This document shows positions 24,039 through 32,510 of a DNA stretch of 64,000 nucleotides, one piece after another. The first letter of the stretch is position 1. Each line of letters starts with the position of its first letter. Both the position numbers and the translations under genes were made by a program. The DNA is from Hyphomicrobiales bacterium (GTDB lineage Bacteria; Pseudomonadota; Alphaproteobacteria; Rhizobiales; Rhizobiaceae): NCBI GenBank assembly GCA_017305935.1, contig JAFKJU010000023.1, positions 55,048 through 119,047 on the forward strand, given 5' to 3'. A model generated the notes under the pieces. The model was not told where the DNA came from and made no database searches. It saw nothing but the letters and a program-made list of their open reading frames with translations.

Positions 24039-24591
24039 TACGATCCGGAACCCTCGTCTGCCGAGAGGCGGCCGAGGGGCCGGCCGCATCTGATCGACCC
24101 GTCCATTCCACCGCCACCCACGCCGGCGGGTGGTTTCACAGTCCCACCACCTTCATCGACCTTGCCGCCAAGCCGACACGTCAAATCTGCGGTCTGAGCG
24201 AACCATCCTGAAATGAAGCGGCGACCACCTTGCCAACCCGATGACTGCGAATGAACCGGCCGATCACCAACACGCCGGGGTTTCATCACGTCGTGACGTG
24301 ACATTCGCGGACGATTCGCTAATATCATCTATTCTGAACCCAAGATGAATGAAACGGGCAAGGCGCGATGAGAGAGAAGAAAATTTTGCATATCGAGAAA
24401 GCGCTGTCCCGCCGCTGACCCGGCGGGACGATCCTGAGGTCATCGAAACGAACTTTCGAGACACATCCGCCTGCCCTCAAGCTTCATCTGGTCGTCATCG
24501 CCGGCATGGCTGGTTCGCCAAGTGCTAGATGGCGACAGACGGCCCATCTCGGGAGCAGTCATTGCGCGGATGAAAGAACAGGAGCGTTTTG
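24039..24591. other. Gene-poor stretch with a strong hairpin
   Basis: About 550 bases without a convincing gene. It contains the perfect hairpin GTCCCGCCG-CTGAC-CGGCGGGAC at 24407-24429. Two tiny ORFs overlap by ATGA just before it (24241-24348, 35 codons; 24345-24419, 24 codons), but neither has a good ribosome binding site, so I do not call them genes. Confidence 0.4.
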
Positions 24592-24915
24592 ATGGTGGAT
24601 ATGCGTACGGAACTCAGCCTTTGGATCGAGTGCGTCGAAGCCATCCTCATCGACAGGGGGGTTCTGGATGAGGACGGCCAGCTTGCATGGGAAATCGATT
24701 GCCAGTTTCCCAAGGAAATCGAAGATGCGCTTGACGGGTTTATCGAAAACCCGATCGAACTCGTCGGATTGCTGAGAATCTCGAGGGATGCCCGGGACGG
24801 ACGGCCTTTGTCGCCCGCTGTCCTGAGCGCCGCTCACCTCATGGCGCGGGAAGTGTTGCAGGCCTTGCAAAGCAGCGAGATTGCCGATGAGAGCCCCTCG
24901 ATGTCACGGTATTGA
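24592..24915 (+). CDS. Hypothetical protein, 107 aa
   Basis: An acidic, helical, soluble protein (MVDMRTELSLWIECVEAIL...) with no signal peptide or membrane segment. The ATG at 24592 has a good AGGAG seven bases upstream; a TTG three bases earlier is the other option. Acidic composition and codon use look like a genuine gene. I do not recognise the family, and it stands alone between the sulfur island and the cytochrome bd operon. Confidence 0.6.
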   Translation: MVDMRTELSLWIECVEAILIDRGVLDEDGQLAWEIDCQFPKEIEDALDGFIENPIELVGLLRISRDARDGRPLSPAVLSAAHLMAREVLQALQSSEIADESPSMSRY

Positions 24916-25193
24916 CATGCGAGCGCGCTCATGCGGACCGTGAGAGACCCGCAAAAGCACGTCGAACGGCAATCCTGGCGTTCATCGCGGATCGTGCGGC
25001 CGCGCGAATGATGCGTCTTGATGCCACGGTTTTCGAAGGCCACATCCCGCCTGCCAAAAGCCCCTGCGCGCCGATACACGGAAAGATAGGCCCGTCAGTC
25101 TTTTTGCCACATTAACTTTTGCCGTCGCAGCTTATATGCTCAGCAGGAACTTGGCCGCCTAGCCTGCCTTGAGCCTCTCCACCGGAGATATCC

Positions 25194-26597
25194 ATGTTCG
25201 AGCATTTCGACGCACTCGTCCTTGCCCGCTTCCAGTTCGCCTTCACGGTCTCTGCCCACATCATCTTTCCGGCCTTTTCGATCGGGACCGCGAGCTACCT
25301 CTTTGTCCTCGAAGCACTCTGGCTGAAAACGAAGGACAAGACCTATCTGGAGCTCTTCGATTTCTGGAAGACGATCTTTGCCGTCGCATTCGGCATGGGG
25401 GTGGTTTCCGGTATCGTCATGTCCTACCAGTTCGGCACAAATTGGGCCGTGTTTTCGGACAAGGCCGGGCCTGTGATCGGCCCGTTGATGGGCTACGAGG
25501 TGCTGACGGCTTTCTTCCTCGAGGCAGGTTTCCTCGGCGTCATGCTGTTCGGGCTGAAGCGCGTCGGCCCCGGCCTGCATTTCCTGGCGACGGGCATGGT
25601 GGCGCTGGGCACGCTGATTTCGGCAACGTGGATCCTCGCCGTGAATTCCTGGATGCAGACGCCGACCGGCTTCGCGATAAACGAGAACGGGCAATTCATC
25701 CCGGTCGATTGGTGGGCGGTCATCTTCAATCCGTCCTTTCCCTACCGTCTTGTTCACATGGTGCTTGCCGCCTACCTGACGACCGCCTTTGTCGTCGGCG
25801 CGGTCGGCGCCTGGCATCTCCTGAAACGAACCGCGCCGCTTCGCGCCTATACGATGTTCTCCATGGCCATGTGGATGGCGGCGATCGTTGCGCCGCTGCA
25901 GATCCTCGCCGGCGACGCGCACGGCCTCAACACGCTCGAACATCAGCCGGCGAAGGTGATGGCGATGGAAGGGCATTTCGACAGCCACCCGAACGGTGCG
26001 CCGCTGATCCTGTTCGGCATTCCCAATCAGGCGGAAAAGCGGGTCGATTACGCGGTCGAAATACCCAAGCTCTCCAGCCTGATCCTCAAACACGGTCTCG
26101 ACGAACCGCTTGCAGGGCTCGACACCATCCCCGAGGACAAGCAGCCGCCGGTCGCCATCGTCTTCTGGTCGTTCCGGCTCATGGTCGGGATCGGCTTCGC
26201 GATGCTGGGGATCGGCATGTGGTCGCTGCTCTGTCGTTACAGGGGAACGCTGGACTCCAACGTCTGGCTGCATCGGGTGGCGGTCGCCATGGGACCGGCG
26301 GGGTTCGCGGCGGTGCTCGCCGGCTGGGTGACCACGGAAGTCGGCCGGCAGCCGTTTACGATCTACGGTCATGTGCTGACGGCCGAGTCCCATTCGCCGA
26401 TCGCCGCCCCGGCGGTCGCCACCTCCCTGATCGCATTCATCGTCGTCTATTTCTTCGTCTTCGGCGCTGGCACGTTCTACCTTCTGCGCCTCATGGCGCG
26501 CCTTCCGCGCGATCCCTCCCCCGAACTCATGGAAGGCCCGATCCGCGCGCGCGGCATTACCCCCGGCCCCGCTCATGGAGGCACTCATGGTCATTGA
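25194..26597 (+). CDS. cydA: Cytochrome bd (cyanide-insensitive type) oxidase subunit I
   Basis: A 467-residue quinol oxidase subunit I. Haem ligand His22 (VSAHIIFP) and His188 (PYRLVHMVLAAYL) are visible, with the conserved acidic residues Glu102 and Glu110 (GYEVLTAFFLEAG), the RPxD-like GWVTTEVGRQPF segment and a short Q-loop. At this length it belongs to the CioA-type branch rather than the longer E. coli CydA. It oxidises ubiquinol and reduces oxygen to water. A GGAG site precedes the ATG. It overlaps the subunit II gene and has no cydDC nearby. Confidence 0.95.
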   Translation: MFEHFDALVLARFQFAFTVSAHIIFPAFSIGTASYLFVLEALWLKTKDKTYLELFDFWKTIFAVAFGMGVVSGIVMSYQFGTNWAVFSDKAGPVIGPLMGYEVLTAFFLEAGFLGVMLFGLKRVGPGLHFLATGMVALGTLISATWILAVNSWMQTPTGFAINENGQFIPVDWWAVIFNPSFPYRLVHMVLAAYLTTAFVVGAVGAWHLLKRTAPLRAYTMFSMAMWMAAIVAPLQILAGDAHGLNTLEHQPAKVMAMEGHFDSHPNGAPLILFGIPNQAEKRVDYAVEIPKLSSLILKHGLDEPLAGLDTIPEDKQPPVAIVFWSFRLMVGIGFAMLGIGMWSLLCRYRGTLDSNVWLHRVAVAMGPAGFAAVLAGWVTTEVGRQPFTIYGHVLTAESHSPIAAPAVATSLIAFIVVYFFVFGAGTFYLLRLMARLPRDPSPELMEGPIRARGITPGPAHGGTHGH

Positions 26598-27591
26598 TCT
26601 CGCATTCATCTGGGCCGCCATCATCGCCTTCGCGGTCCTTGCCTATGTCGTGATGGACGGCTTCGACCTTGGCGTCGGCATTCTGTTCGCACTGTTTCCC
26701 GACAAGAAGGATCGCGACGTGATGATGAATTCCGTCGCACCCGTCTGGGACGGAAACGAAACCTGGCTGGTCCTGGGCGGCGGCGGGCTGCTTGCGGTTT
26801 TCCCGCTTGCCTACGCCACGATCCTCCCGGCGCTTTACATGCCGCTGATCGCCATGCTGCTCGGCCTCATCTTTCGCGGCGTCGCTTTCGAATACCGGTG
26901 GCGAACGAAACGCTGGGAACGTGTCTGGGATGTCGCCTTCGCAGGCGGCTCGCTCGTTGCAGGTTTCTGCCAGGGCATCGCGCTGGGCGCGCTCGTCCAG
27001 GGGATTCCCGTCGTCGACCGCGCTTACGCTGGTGGCTGGTGGGACTGGTTGACGCCATTCTCGGTTGCCACCGGCATCGCCCTGCTGATCGGCTACACGT
27101 TACTCGGCTCGACATGGCTGGTAATGAAGACGGAAGGCGAACTGGCCGCACGCGCACGCCGCCTGGCAATGCAGCTCGCCTTTGCGACGGTAGCGGCGAT
27201 GGGCGTGTTCAGCCTGTGGACGCCATGGCAGCGCCCGCTCTACCTCGATCGCTGGTTCGGATTTCCGACCGCGATCTTCAGCGTCATCGTGCCGCTGCTG
27301 GTGCTTGGCTGTCTCTATCTCATCGTCCGCGGCTTGCGCACCGGCCGGGACGCGCAGCCGTTCCTGGCAGCGCTCGGCTTGTTCATCCTCGGCTATGCCG
27401 GGATCGGGATCAGTTTCTATCCCTATATCGTGCCGACCTCGCTGACGATCTGGGATGCGGCCGCGCCGCCTGCAAGCCTGTCGTTCCTCCTGGTCGGCGC
27501 GCTCGTGCTCGTCCCGATCATCCTTGCCTATACGGCCTATGCCTACTGGGTGTTCCGCGGGAAGGTCCGGCACGGCGAGGGATATCACTGA
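26587..27591 (+). CDS. cydB: Cytochrome bd oxidase subunit II
   Basis: A 334-residue membrane protein with the CydB opening DLAFIWAAIIAFAVLAYVVMDGFDLGVGIL and the conserved WDGNETWLVLGGGGLLAVFP. It pairs with subunit I in the quinol oxidase. The frame opens at 26575, but the ATG at 26587 is preceded by GGAGG five bases upstream, overlapping the end of cydA by 11 bases. Its stop codon overlaps the start of the DUF2474 gene. Confidence 0.95.
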   Translation: MVIDLAFIWAAIIAFAVLAYVVMDGFDLGVGILFALFPDKKDRDVMMNSVAPVWDGNETWLVLGGGGLLAVFPLAYATILPALYMPLIAMLLGLIFRGVAFEYRWRTKRWERVWDVAFAGGSLVAGFCQGIALGALVQGIPVVDRAYAGGWWDWLTPFSVATGIALLIGYTLLGSTWLVMKTEGELAARARRLAMQLAFATVAAMGVFSLWTPWQRPLYLDRWFGFPTAIFSVIVPLLVLGCLYLIVRGLRTGRDAQPFLAALGLFILGYAGIGISFYPYIVPTSLTIWDAAAPPASLSFLLVGALVLVPIILAYTAYAYWVFRGKVRHGEGYH

Positions 27592-27713
27592 TGCAGCGAT
27601 CTGCGCCCTGGGGACATCGCATCCTGTGGTTTGTCGCATTGTGGTGTCTGGGCGTCCTCGCCACCGGCGCCGTCGCCTTTGCCATCCGGCTTTGGCTTTA
27701 CCAGCCGCACTAA
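27591..27713 (+). CDS. DUF2474 small membrane protein of the bd oxidase
   Basis: A 40-residue protein, MQRSAPWGHRILWFVALWCLG..., with one membrane helix and a C-terminal LWLYQPH. Its ATG overlaps the cydB stop by one base. DUF2474 proteins occupy this position after cyanide-insensitive cydAB and are thought to play the role of CydX in stabilising the complex. It is too short for most ORF callers. Confidence 0.8.
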   Translation: MQRSAPWGHRILWFVALWCLGVLATGAVAFAIRLWLYQPH

Positions 27714-27736
27714 GGGGCAAAAAGCCGGCAACCTCA

Positions 27737-27759
27737 CCCGCGGCAATGGCTGCCGCGGG
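27737..27759. terminator. Hairpin between convergent cyd and MocR genes
   Basis: CCCGCGGCA and TGCCGCGGG form a 9-bp stem with a 5-base loop, placed between the convergent DUF2474 and MocR-like genes. No T tract is present. Confidence 0.5.
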
Positions 27760-27792
27760 CGCTTTCGAAACGGCATGGCGTTCGCGACTCCG

Positions 27793-29280
27793 TCAGCCCG
27801 CTGCCAGGCATCGTTTCAACGCCTTCGCCGCGATGTCGATTTCCTCCTCGCTAGATGCGGCAAAGCCGACGAGAAGCGCCTTTCGCGGCGATGCCCGGTT
27901 TGCGTAATAATAGGAAAGCTGTTCGACGCCGAGATTGTTGTGACGGCAACGGATCAGGATCGCGTCCTCGTCCACCGACTGGTCCCGGTAGTAGCAGAGA
28001 TTGTAAAATCCCGATGCGAATTCGGGCGGCTCGAAGATATCGGCAAAATCGGACCGCAGGATTTGCAAAAGCCGGTTCTGGCGCCTGGCATATATCCGGC
28101 GCATCCGGTGCAGATGACGGGCGTAATGGCCGTCCTCGATGAAGCGGCCGACGATCTGCTCGGTGAACTGGGGCAATGCCCTGTAGCGCACCTGGATCAG
28201 CCGGCGGCATTTTTCCGCAAGCGCCCGCGGCATGATCATGTAGCCGACACGCAGGGATTGCAGCAGCGTCATGCTGAAGGCACCGATATAGATGACCTGG
28301 CCGGAGCGATCGAGCGCCTTCAGCGGCGGGATGGGACCGCCCCGATAGCGGAACTCGCTGCCCAGATCGTCCTCGATGATCAGGGTATCGCGGTCGGCGG
28401 CCCAGTGCAGCATTTCCAGCTTTCGCTTCATCGGCATGGCGATCGTCATCGGCTGCTGCTTGGCCGCAGTGACGAAGGCAAGCTTGACGTCGCGGCTGGT
28501 GACGGTATGCGGATCAGGCCCCGATGCATCGACATGCATCGGCTCGATCCTGCAAGCGGCTGACTGGAAGATCGACCGGATCGCGGCCATGCCCGGCTCT
28601 TCGAAGGCGACGGTGTCGCCGGGATCGAGCAGCAGTTCAGCGAGAAGCGTCACGGCATGATGGGCGCCCAGCGTGGTCACCACGTCCTCTGGCTCGCAGC
28701 GGATACCGCGACTGACGGCGATGTGGCGGGCAATCTGCTCTTCGAGCAGCGACGGCCGCAGGATCTCGCGATAATTGACGATGCGGAAATCGCCTTGCGC
28801 ATAGACCTCCTTCGTCAGCCGCGACCAGATGTCTACCGGGAACAGTCGATGATCGGGCGTCGCCATGTGCAGTTGCTGCGATCCGTCATTGAGGGTCAGA
28901 GAAGTGCGCCATGTCAGCGCCTGCCCGCGCCGGGAAAGCCGCTTTTCGAACCGGTCCGGGATCGCGTTTTCGTCTTCGGGGGAGGCGTGAGTGTTTGTGG
29001 ACTGGCGACGGGGCACGGTTTCCACATAGGTGCCGCTGCCACGCGCGGACCTGAGATAGCCTTCCGCGACAAGCTGGTCGAGCGCCGTCACGACGGTGAA
29101 GCGGGATACGCCGAGGCTCTGCGAGAGAACCCGCGACGACGGGATGCGCATTCCGCCAGGGATCGCGCCCGACAGGATCATCTCCCGCAAGCCGTCATAG
29201 AGCTGCAGGTAAAGAGGCCGTGCGCTCTGCGCATCGAGCATCAGGCCATCCAGGCTGGAGCCGTCGATCGTCCGTACCAT
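27793..29280 (-). CDS. MocR-like GntR regulator lacking the PLP lysine
   Basis: A 495-residue regulator with an N-terminal GntR winged helix (RPLYLQLYDGLREMILSGAIPGGMRIPSSRVLSQSLGVSRFTV, residues about 21-90) and a C-terminal domain of the class I aminotransferase fold. In PLP-binding MocR/PdxR proteins the cofactor lysine sits in G-x-FSK-x-L; here the same place reads GAFSMTLL with Met337, and the EDDYDSEFRY motif reads EDDLGSEFRY. It therefore probably does not form the usual PLP Schiff base. It diverges from the orphan solute-binding protein gene and probably controls it; TGTATACA at 29346 is a candidate site. Confidence 0.9.
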   Translation of the reverse strand: MVRTIDGSSLDGLMLDAQSARPLYLQLYDGLREMILSGAIPGGMRIPSSRVLSQSLGVSRFTVVTALDQLVAEGYLRSARGSGTYVETVPRRQSTNTHASPEDENAIPDRFEKRLSRRGQALTWRTSLTLNDGSQQLHMATPDHRLFPVDIWSRLTKEVYAQGDFRIVNYREILRPSLLEEQIARHIAVSRGIRCEPEDVVTTLGAHHAVTLLAELLLDPGDTVAFEEPGMAAIRSIFQSAACRIEPMHVDASGPDPHTVTSRDVKLAFVTAAKQQPMTIAMPMKRKLEMLHWAADRDTLIIEDDLGSEFRYRGGPIPPLKALDRSGQVIYIGAFSMTLLQSLRVGYMIMPRALAEKCRRLIQVRYRALPQFTEQIVGRFIEDGHYARHLHRMRRIYARRQNRLLQILRSDFADIFEPPEFASGFYNLCYYRDQSVDEDAILIRCRHNNLGVEQLSYYYANRASPRKALLVGFAASSEEEIDIAAKALKRCLAAG

Positions 29281-29345
29281 TGCACCGCCTCACCTTATGG
29301 CCGGGCCGTGACAAGTGGACTGGCCGTTTTCGCGTTTTCTGGATA

Positions 29346-29353
29346 TGTATACA
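29346..29353. promoter_or_regulatory. TGTATACA palindrome between divergent MocR and SBP genes
   Basis: A perfect 8-bp palindrome centred in the 168-base divergent gap. GntR-superfamily proteins often bind GTATAC-type cores, so it is a candidate site for the adjacent MocR-like protein. Support is weak because only one copy is seen. Confidence 0.3.
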
Positions 29354-29448
29354 GCACTCTTGGCGATTAATATCCATCGCAGAAGCAAATGGCGAGGCAG
29401 CGGACGAGCCGCGGCCGAAACCGTTTCGCCCATATCGAGGGACTACCG

Positions 29449-31032
29449 ATGGATGAACTTAGCTATCTTTCCGGCCTGGTTGCGAAAGGCCGGATGTCGC
29501 GCCGGGATTTCCTTGGGCGCAGCGCCGCCTTGGGGATCGGCCTTGCGGCGGCGGGGTCGTTGCTGTCGACCGCCGCCAGAGCACAGGGGCCGGTGCGCGG
29601 CGGAACGATCAGGCTCGGAATGCAGGGCGGCGCGTCCACCGACACCCTCGATCCGGGCCTTGCAACCAATCAGGTCGCCGCGATCGTCTGCCACCTCTGG
29701 GGCGAGACCCTCGTATGGCTGGCGCCGGACGGTTCGCCGATTCCGGTCCTTGCCGAAGGATGGAGCGCTTCGCCCGATGCGAAAACCTGGACCTTCAAGA
29801 TTCGCAAGGGCGTGCAGTTCCACAACGGCAAGACCCTGACGCCGGAAGATGTGGTCGCGACGCTCGAACGGCATTCGGATGCGAGCGCCAAGTCGGGCGC
29901 GCTCGGCGTCCTCAAGGGCGTCGAAACCATCAAGGCGGATGGCGAAACCGTCATCATTACGCTCAAGGAAGCCAATGCCGACATGCCATTCCTGATGAGC
30001 GATTATCATCTGGTGATCCAACCTGGCGGCGCGAAGGACAATCCCGAGGCGGCAATCGGCACCGGACCCTACAAGCTCGCCGCCAGCGAGGCGGGCGTGC
30101 GCTATAACGCGACCCGGTTCGAAGATTACTGGGACCGCGAAAACGCCGGCTTCGCCGAACAGGTGGAGGTCGTCGTCATCAATGACGCCACTGCACGCAT
30201 CGCCGCCCTGCAGGGCGGGCAGGTGCACATGATCAACCGGATCGAGCCGAAAACCGTTTCCCTTCTGAAAAACATGCCGAGGGTGACGATCCGGAACATA
30301 TCCGGCCGTGGCTTTTATCCCTTCAACATGTTCTGCGACACGGCGCCCTTCGACAACAAGGATCTTCGCCTTGCGCTGAAATATGCGATGGACCGCGAGA
30401 CGATGATCGAGCGTATCCTGCGCGGCTATGGGTCCGTCGGCAACGACACGCCGATCAACAAGGCCTATCCACTTTACGAGGAAATCGAGCAGCGCGCCTA
30501 CGATCCGGAGAAAGCCGCCTTTCACTTCAAGAAATCGGGACATGACGGCGCGGTCTTGCTGCGCACATCGGAAGTGGCCTTTCCCGGCGCCGTCGATGCG
30601 GCGGTGCTGTATCAAGAAAGCGCCAAGAAGGCCGGCATCGCCATCGAGGTCAAACGCGAGCCCGGCGACGGTTACTGGTCGAACGTCTGGAATGTGCAGC
30701 CCTTCTCGACCTCCTACTGGGGCGGTCGCCCGACCCAGGACCAGATGTATTCCACCGGCTACATCTCATCTGCGGACTGGAACGACACCCGTTTCAAGAA
30801 CGAGGCCTTCGACAAGATGGTGGTTGCCGCACGCGCGGAACTGGATGAGACGAAGCGGCGTGCGATGTATCGCGACATGTCGGAGATGATGCGCGACGAA
30901 GGCGGCCTGATCGCGCCGATGTTCAACGATTTCATCGACGGCGTCAGCGCGAATATCCAGGGCTGGGTGGACAATCCCGCCGGCGAACTGATGAATGGCG
31001 ACGCGCCGCTGCGCTGCTGGCTTAGCGCCTGA
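29449..31032 (+). CDS. ABC transporter substrate-binding protein, family 5, Tat-exported
   Basis: A 527-residue periplasmic protein of the dipeptide/nickel/opine-binding family. The twin-arginine signal is clear (MSRRDFLGRSAALGIGLAAAGSLL...ARA), followed by the family-5 core with AEGWSASPDAKTWTFKIRKGVQFHNGKTLTPEDVV. GAGGGA precedes the chosen ATG; the frame is open 20 codons upstream. Unusually, no permease or ATPase genes follow; the next gene encodes an alkaline-phosphatase superfamily protein, so partner permeases must be elsewhere. Confidence 0.92.
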   Translation: MDELSYLSGLVAKGRMSRRDFLGRSAALGIGLAAAGSLLSTAARAQGPVRGGTIRLGMQGGASTDTLDPGLATNQVAAIVCHLWGETLVWLAPDGSPIPVLAEGWSASPDAKTWTFKIRKGVQFHNGKTLTPEDVVATLERHSDASAKSGALGVLKGVETIKADGETVIITLKEANADMPFLMSDYHLVIQPGGAKDNPEAAIGTGPYKLAASEAGVRYNATRFEDYWDRENAGFAEQVEVVVINDATARIAALQGGQVHMINRIEPKTVSLLKNMPRVTIRNISGRGFYPFNMFCDTAPFDNKDLRLALKYAMDRETMIERILRGYGSVGNDTPINKAYPLYEEIEQRAYDPEKAAFHFKKSGHDGAVLLRTSEVAFPGAVDAAVLYQESAKKAGIAIEVKREPGDGYWSNVWNVQPFSTSYWGGRPTQDQMYSTGYISSADWNDTRFKNEAFDKMVVAARAELDETKRRAMYRDMSEMMRDEGGLIAPMFNDFIDGVSANIQGWVDNPAGELMNGDAPLRCWLSA

Positions 31033-31099
31033 GCGCGACACCCGGATCGAACGCACCGCCCCCGGGGGCGGTGCTTCACATCATGCCAAGGACCCCAAG

Positions 31100-31939
31100 A
31101 TGCCGCTTCGCAACAAACTTCTGCTCATCATTCTCGACGGCCAGCCCTGGCGCAACGCAAGACGGCTGATGGGCAATCTGGAAGGCTGGGTGGAGGCCGG
31201 CGAAGCCCGCGTCTGGAAGATGCGCTCGGTTCTGCCCTCGACCTCCGCCTCCTGCTATGCCTCGATCCACACCGGCGTGCCGCCGCAGGTGCATGGCGTG
31301 CTTTCGAACGAAACCCTGTTCCGCGTCGAGCAGCCGGACATCTTCTCCGAAGTCGCCATGGCCGGCGGCAGGACGGGCGCCGTGACCCATTCCTTCTGGT
31401 CGATTTTCTTCCAGCGCGCGCCCTTCGACATGGTGCGCGACATCGAATATGACGATGCGGAAGGGCCGATCCATCATGGCCGCTTCCACACCATGACGGG
31501 CTACAACCACCAGAACCAGATGACGCCCAGCGATCTCGACCTGTTTGCGACGCTGACCATGCTGACCGAGCGCCATGCGATCGACTACGGCATCCTGCAT
31601 ACCTGCACGCTCGACAGCATGGGGCATCGCTATGGCCATGATTGCGCGCAGATGGACCATGCCTGCTTTACCATCGACGCACAGCTTGCGGCCTTCCTGC
31701 CGCGCTGGCGCAGAAACGGCTACGAGGTCATCGTCACCGCCGATCACGGCCAGACCAACCGCGGCCACCATGGCGGTCATGACGACGAGATGCAGGACTT
31801 CGCCTTCTACTGGTTCGGCGGCGGCGAAGGCCCTCCGGCCGAGACCCTCCTGAACCAGCTTCAAGTCGCACCGACAGTGCTGTCACGCATGGGCGTGGAG
31901 CCGCCCGCAAGCATGCAATACAAATCCTTTCTCACCTGA
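31100..31939 (+). CDS. Nucleotide pyrophosphatase/phosphodiesterase-like protein
   Basis: A 279-residue member of the alkaline phosphatase superfamily. Metal-ligand regions are visible: IILDGQPW at the N terminus, a Ser/Thr nucleophile zone LPSTSASCYASIHTGVPP, LDSMGHRYGHD with Asp and His, and VTADHGQTNRGHHGGHDD. No signal peptide is seen, so it should be cytosolic. It probably hydrolyses a phosphodiester, phosphomonoester or phosphonate; the substrate may be what the adjacent solute-binding protein brings in. The ATG at 31100 is the first one giving a normal family N terminus. Confidence 0.85.
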   Translation: MPLRNKLLLIILDGQPWRNARRLMGNLEGWVEAGEARVWKMRSVLPSTSASCYASIHTGVPPQVHGVLSNETLFRVEQPDIFSEVAMAGGRTGAVTHSFWSIFFQRAPFDMVRDIEYDDAEGPIHHGRFHTMTGYNHQNQMTPSDLDLFATLTMLTERHAIDYGILHTCTLDSMGHRYGHDCAQMDHACFTIDAQLAAFLPRWRRNGYEVIVTADHGQTNRGHHGGHDDEMQDFAFYWFGGGEGPPAETLLNQLQVAPTVLSRMGVEPPASMQYKSFLT

Positions 31940-32000
31940 GCGAGTGAAGATGACGGATACGCCTGGTTCGGCTTCGGCACCCGGCTCGACAGTTCGCCGG

Positions 32001-32345
32001 TCAGGTTGCCGACTCGTCGATGGTGTTCCCACGCCAGTATCGATCGATGATATGCCGACCGTTTCGCAGAATCCGGTCTCCGGTCTCCGGATCGCCTCCA
32101 GCGAGCGTTCGCGGATCGCCGCCGCACAGGCGAACGAACAACATCTGCTGGGCTGCGAACGCGAAATAGTCCTGATGCGTCGGCTCGAATTCGAGGCCGG
32201 CGGAACGAACCGCCTCCGACGCGCCTGCGGCCGCATCCGCGACCGCCTTTTCGATTGTCTCGAACAGCGCCATCTCGGCCGCCTCCCGTATTTCAAGGAA
32301 TTTTCGTTGCTCGGGGGATAAAACGGGGCAACGATCGTTCGACAT
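32001..32345 (-). CDS. Hypothetical protein, 114 aa
   Basis: MSNDRCPVLSPEQRKFLEIREAAEMALFETIEKAVADAA... is a soluble helical protein with no signal or membrane segment. The ATG at 32345 is preceded by GGAG six bases upstream; the frame is open another 27 codons. I do not recognise a family. It may be the last gene of the minus-strand run that begins with the VOC dioxygenase, or be transcribed alone. Confidence 0.6.
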   Translation of the reverse strand: MSNDRCPVLSPEQRKFLEIREAAEMALFETIEKAVADAAAGASEAVRSAGLEFEPTHQDYFAFAAQQMLFVRLCGGDPRTLAGGDPETGDRILRNGRHIIDRYWRGNTIDESAT

Positions 32346-32510
32346 GGGATCTCCGGGGCATTTGGGCGCGGATGCGGACGCATCCTGGCCGATGGCGACG
32401 CCAATATGCCACGCCATTCTGGTCAACGCCTATGGCAATCTCCACGCTTTCCAACCTGTCGCGGTTGTCGCCTGCTGGGATAACGACCGTTTCGCCGCCT
32501 GTCGCAAGCA

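Noticed and set aside
24912..25115. A 67-codon plus-strand ORF after the 107-aa hypothetical gene
   Set aside because: Overlaps the preceding stop, but no ribosome binding site and no recognisable protein features; more likely the cydA upstream region.
25140..26624. A 494-codon minus-strand ORF opposite cydA
   Set aside because: cydA is certain from its haem-ligand and quinol motifs; the antisense frame is a coding-bias artefact.
31944..32321. A 125-codon plus-strand ORF
   Set aside because: Opposite the minus-strand gene at 32001-32345, which has a proper ribosome binding site and better protein composition.
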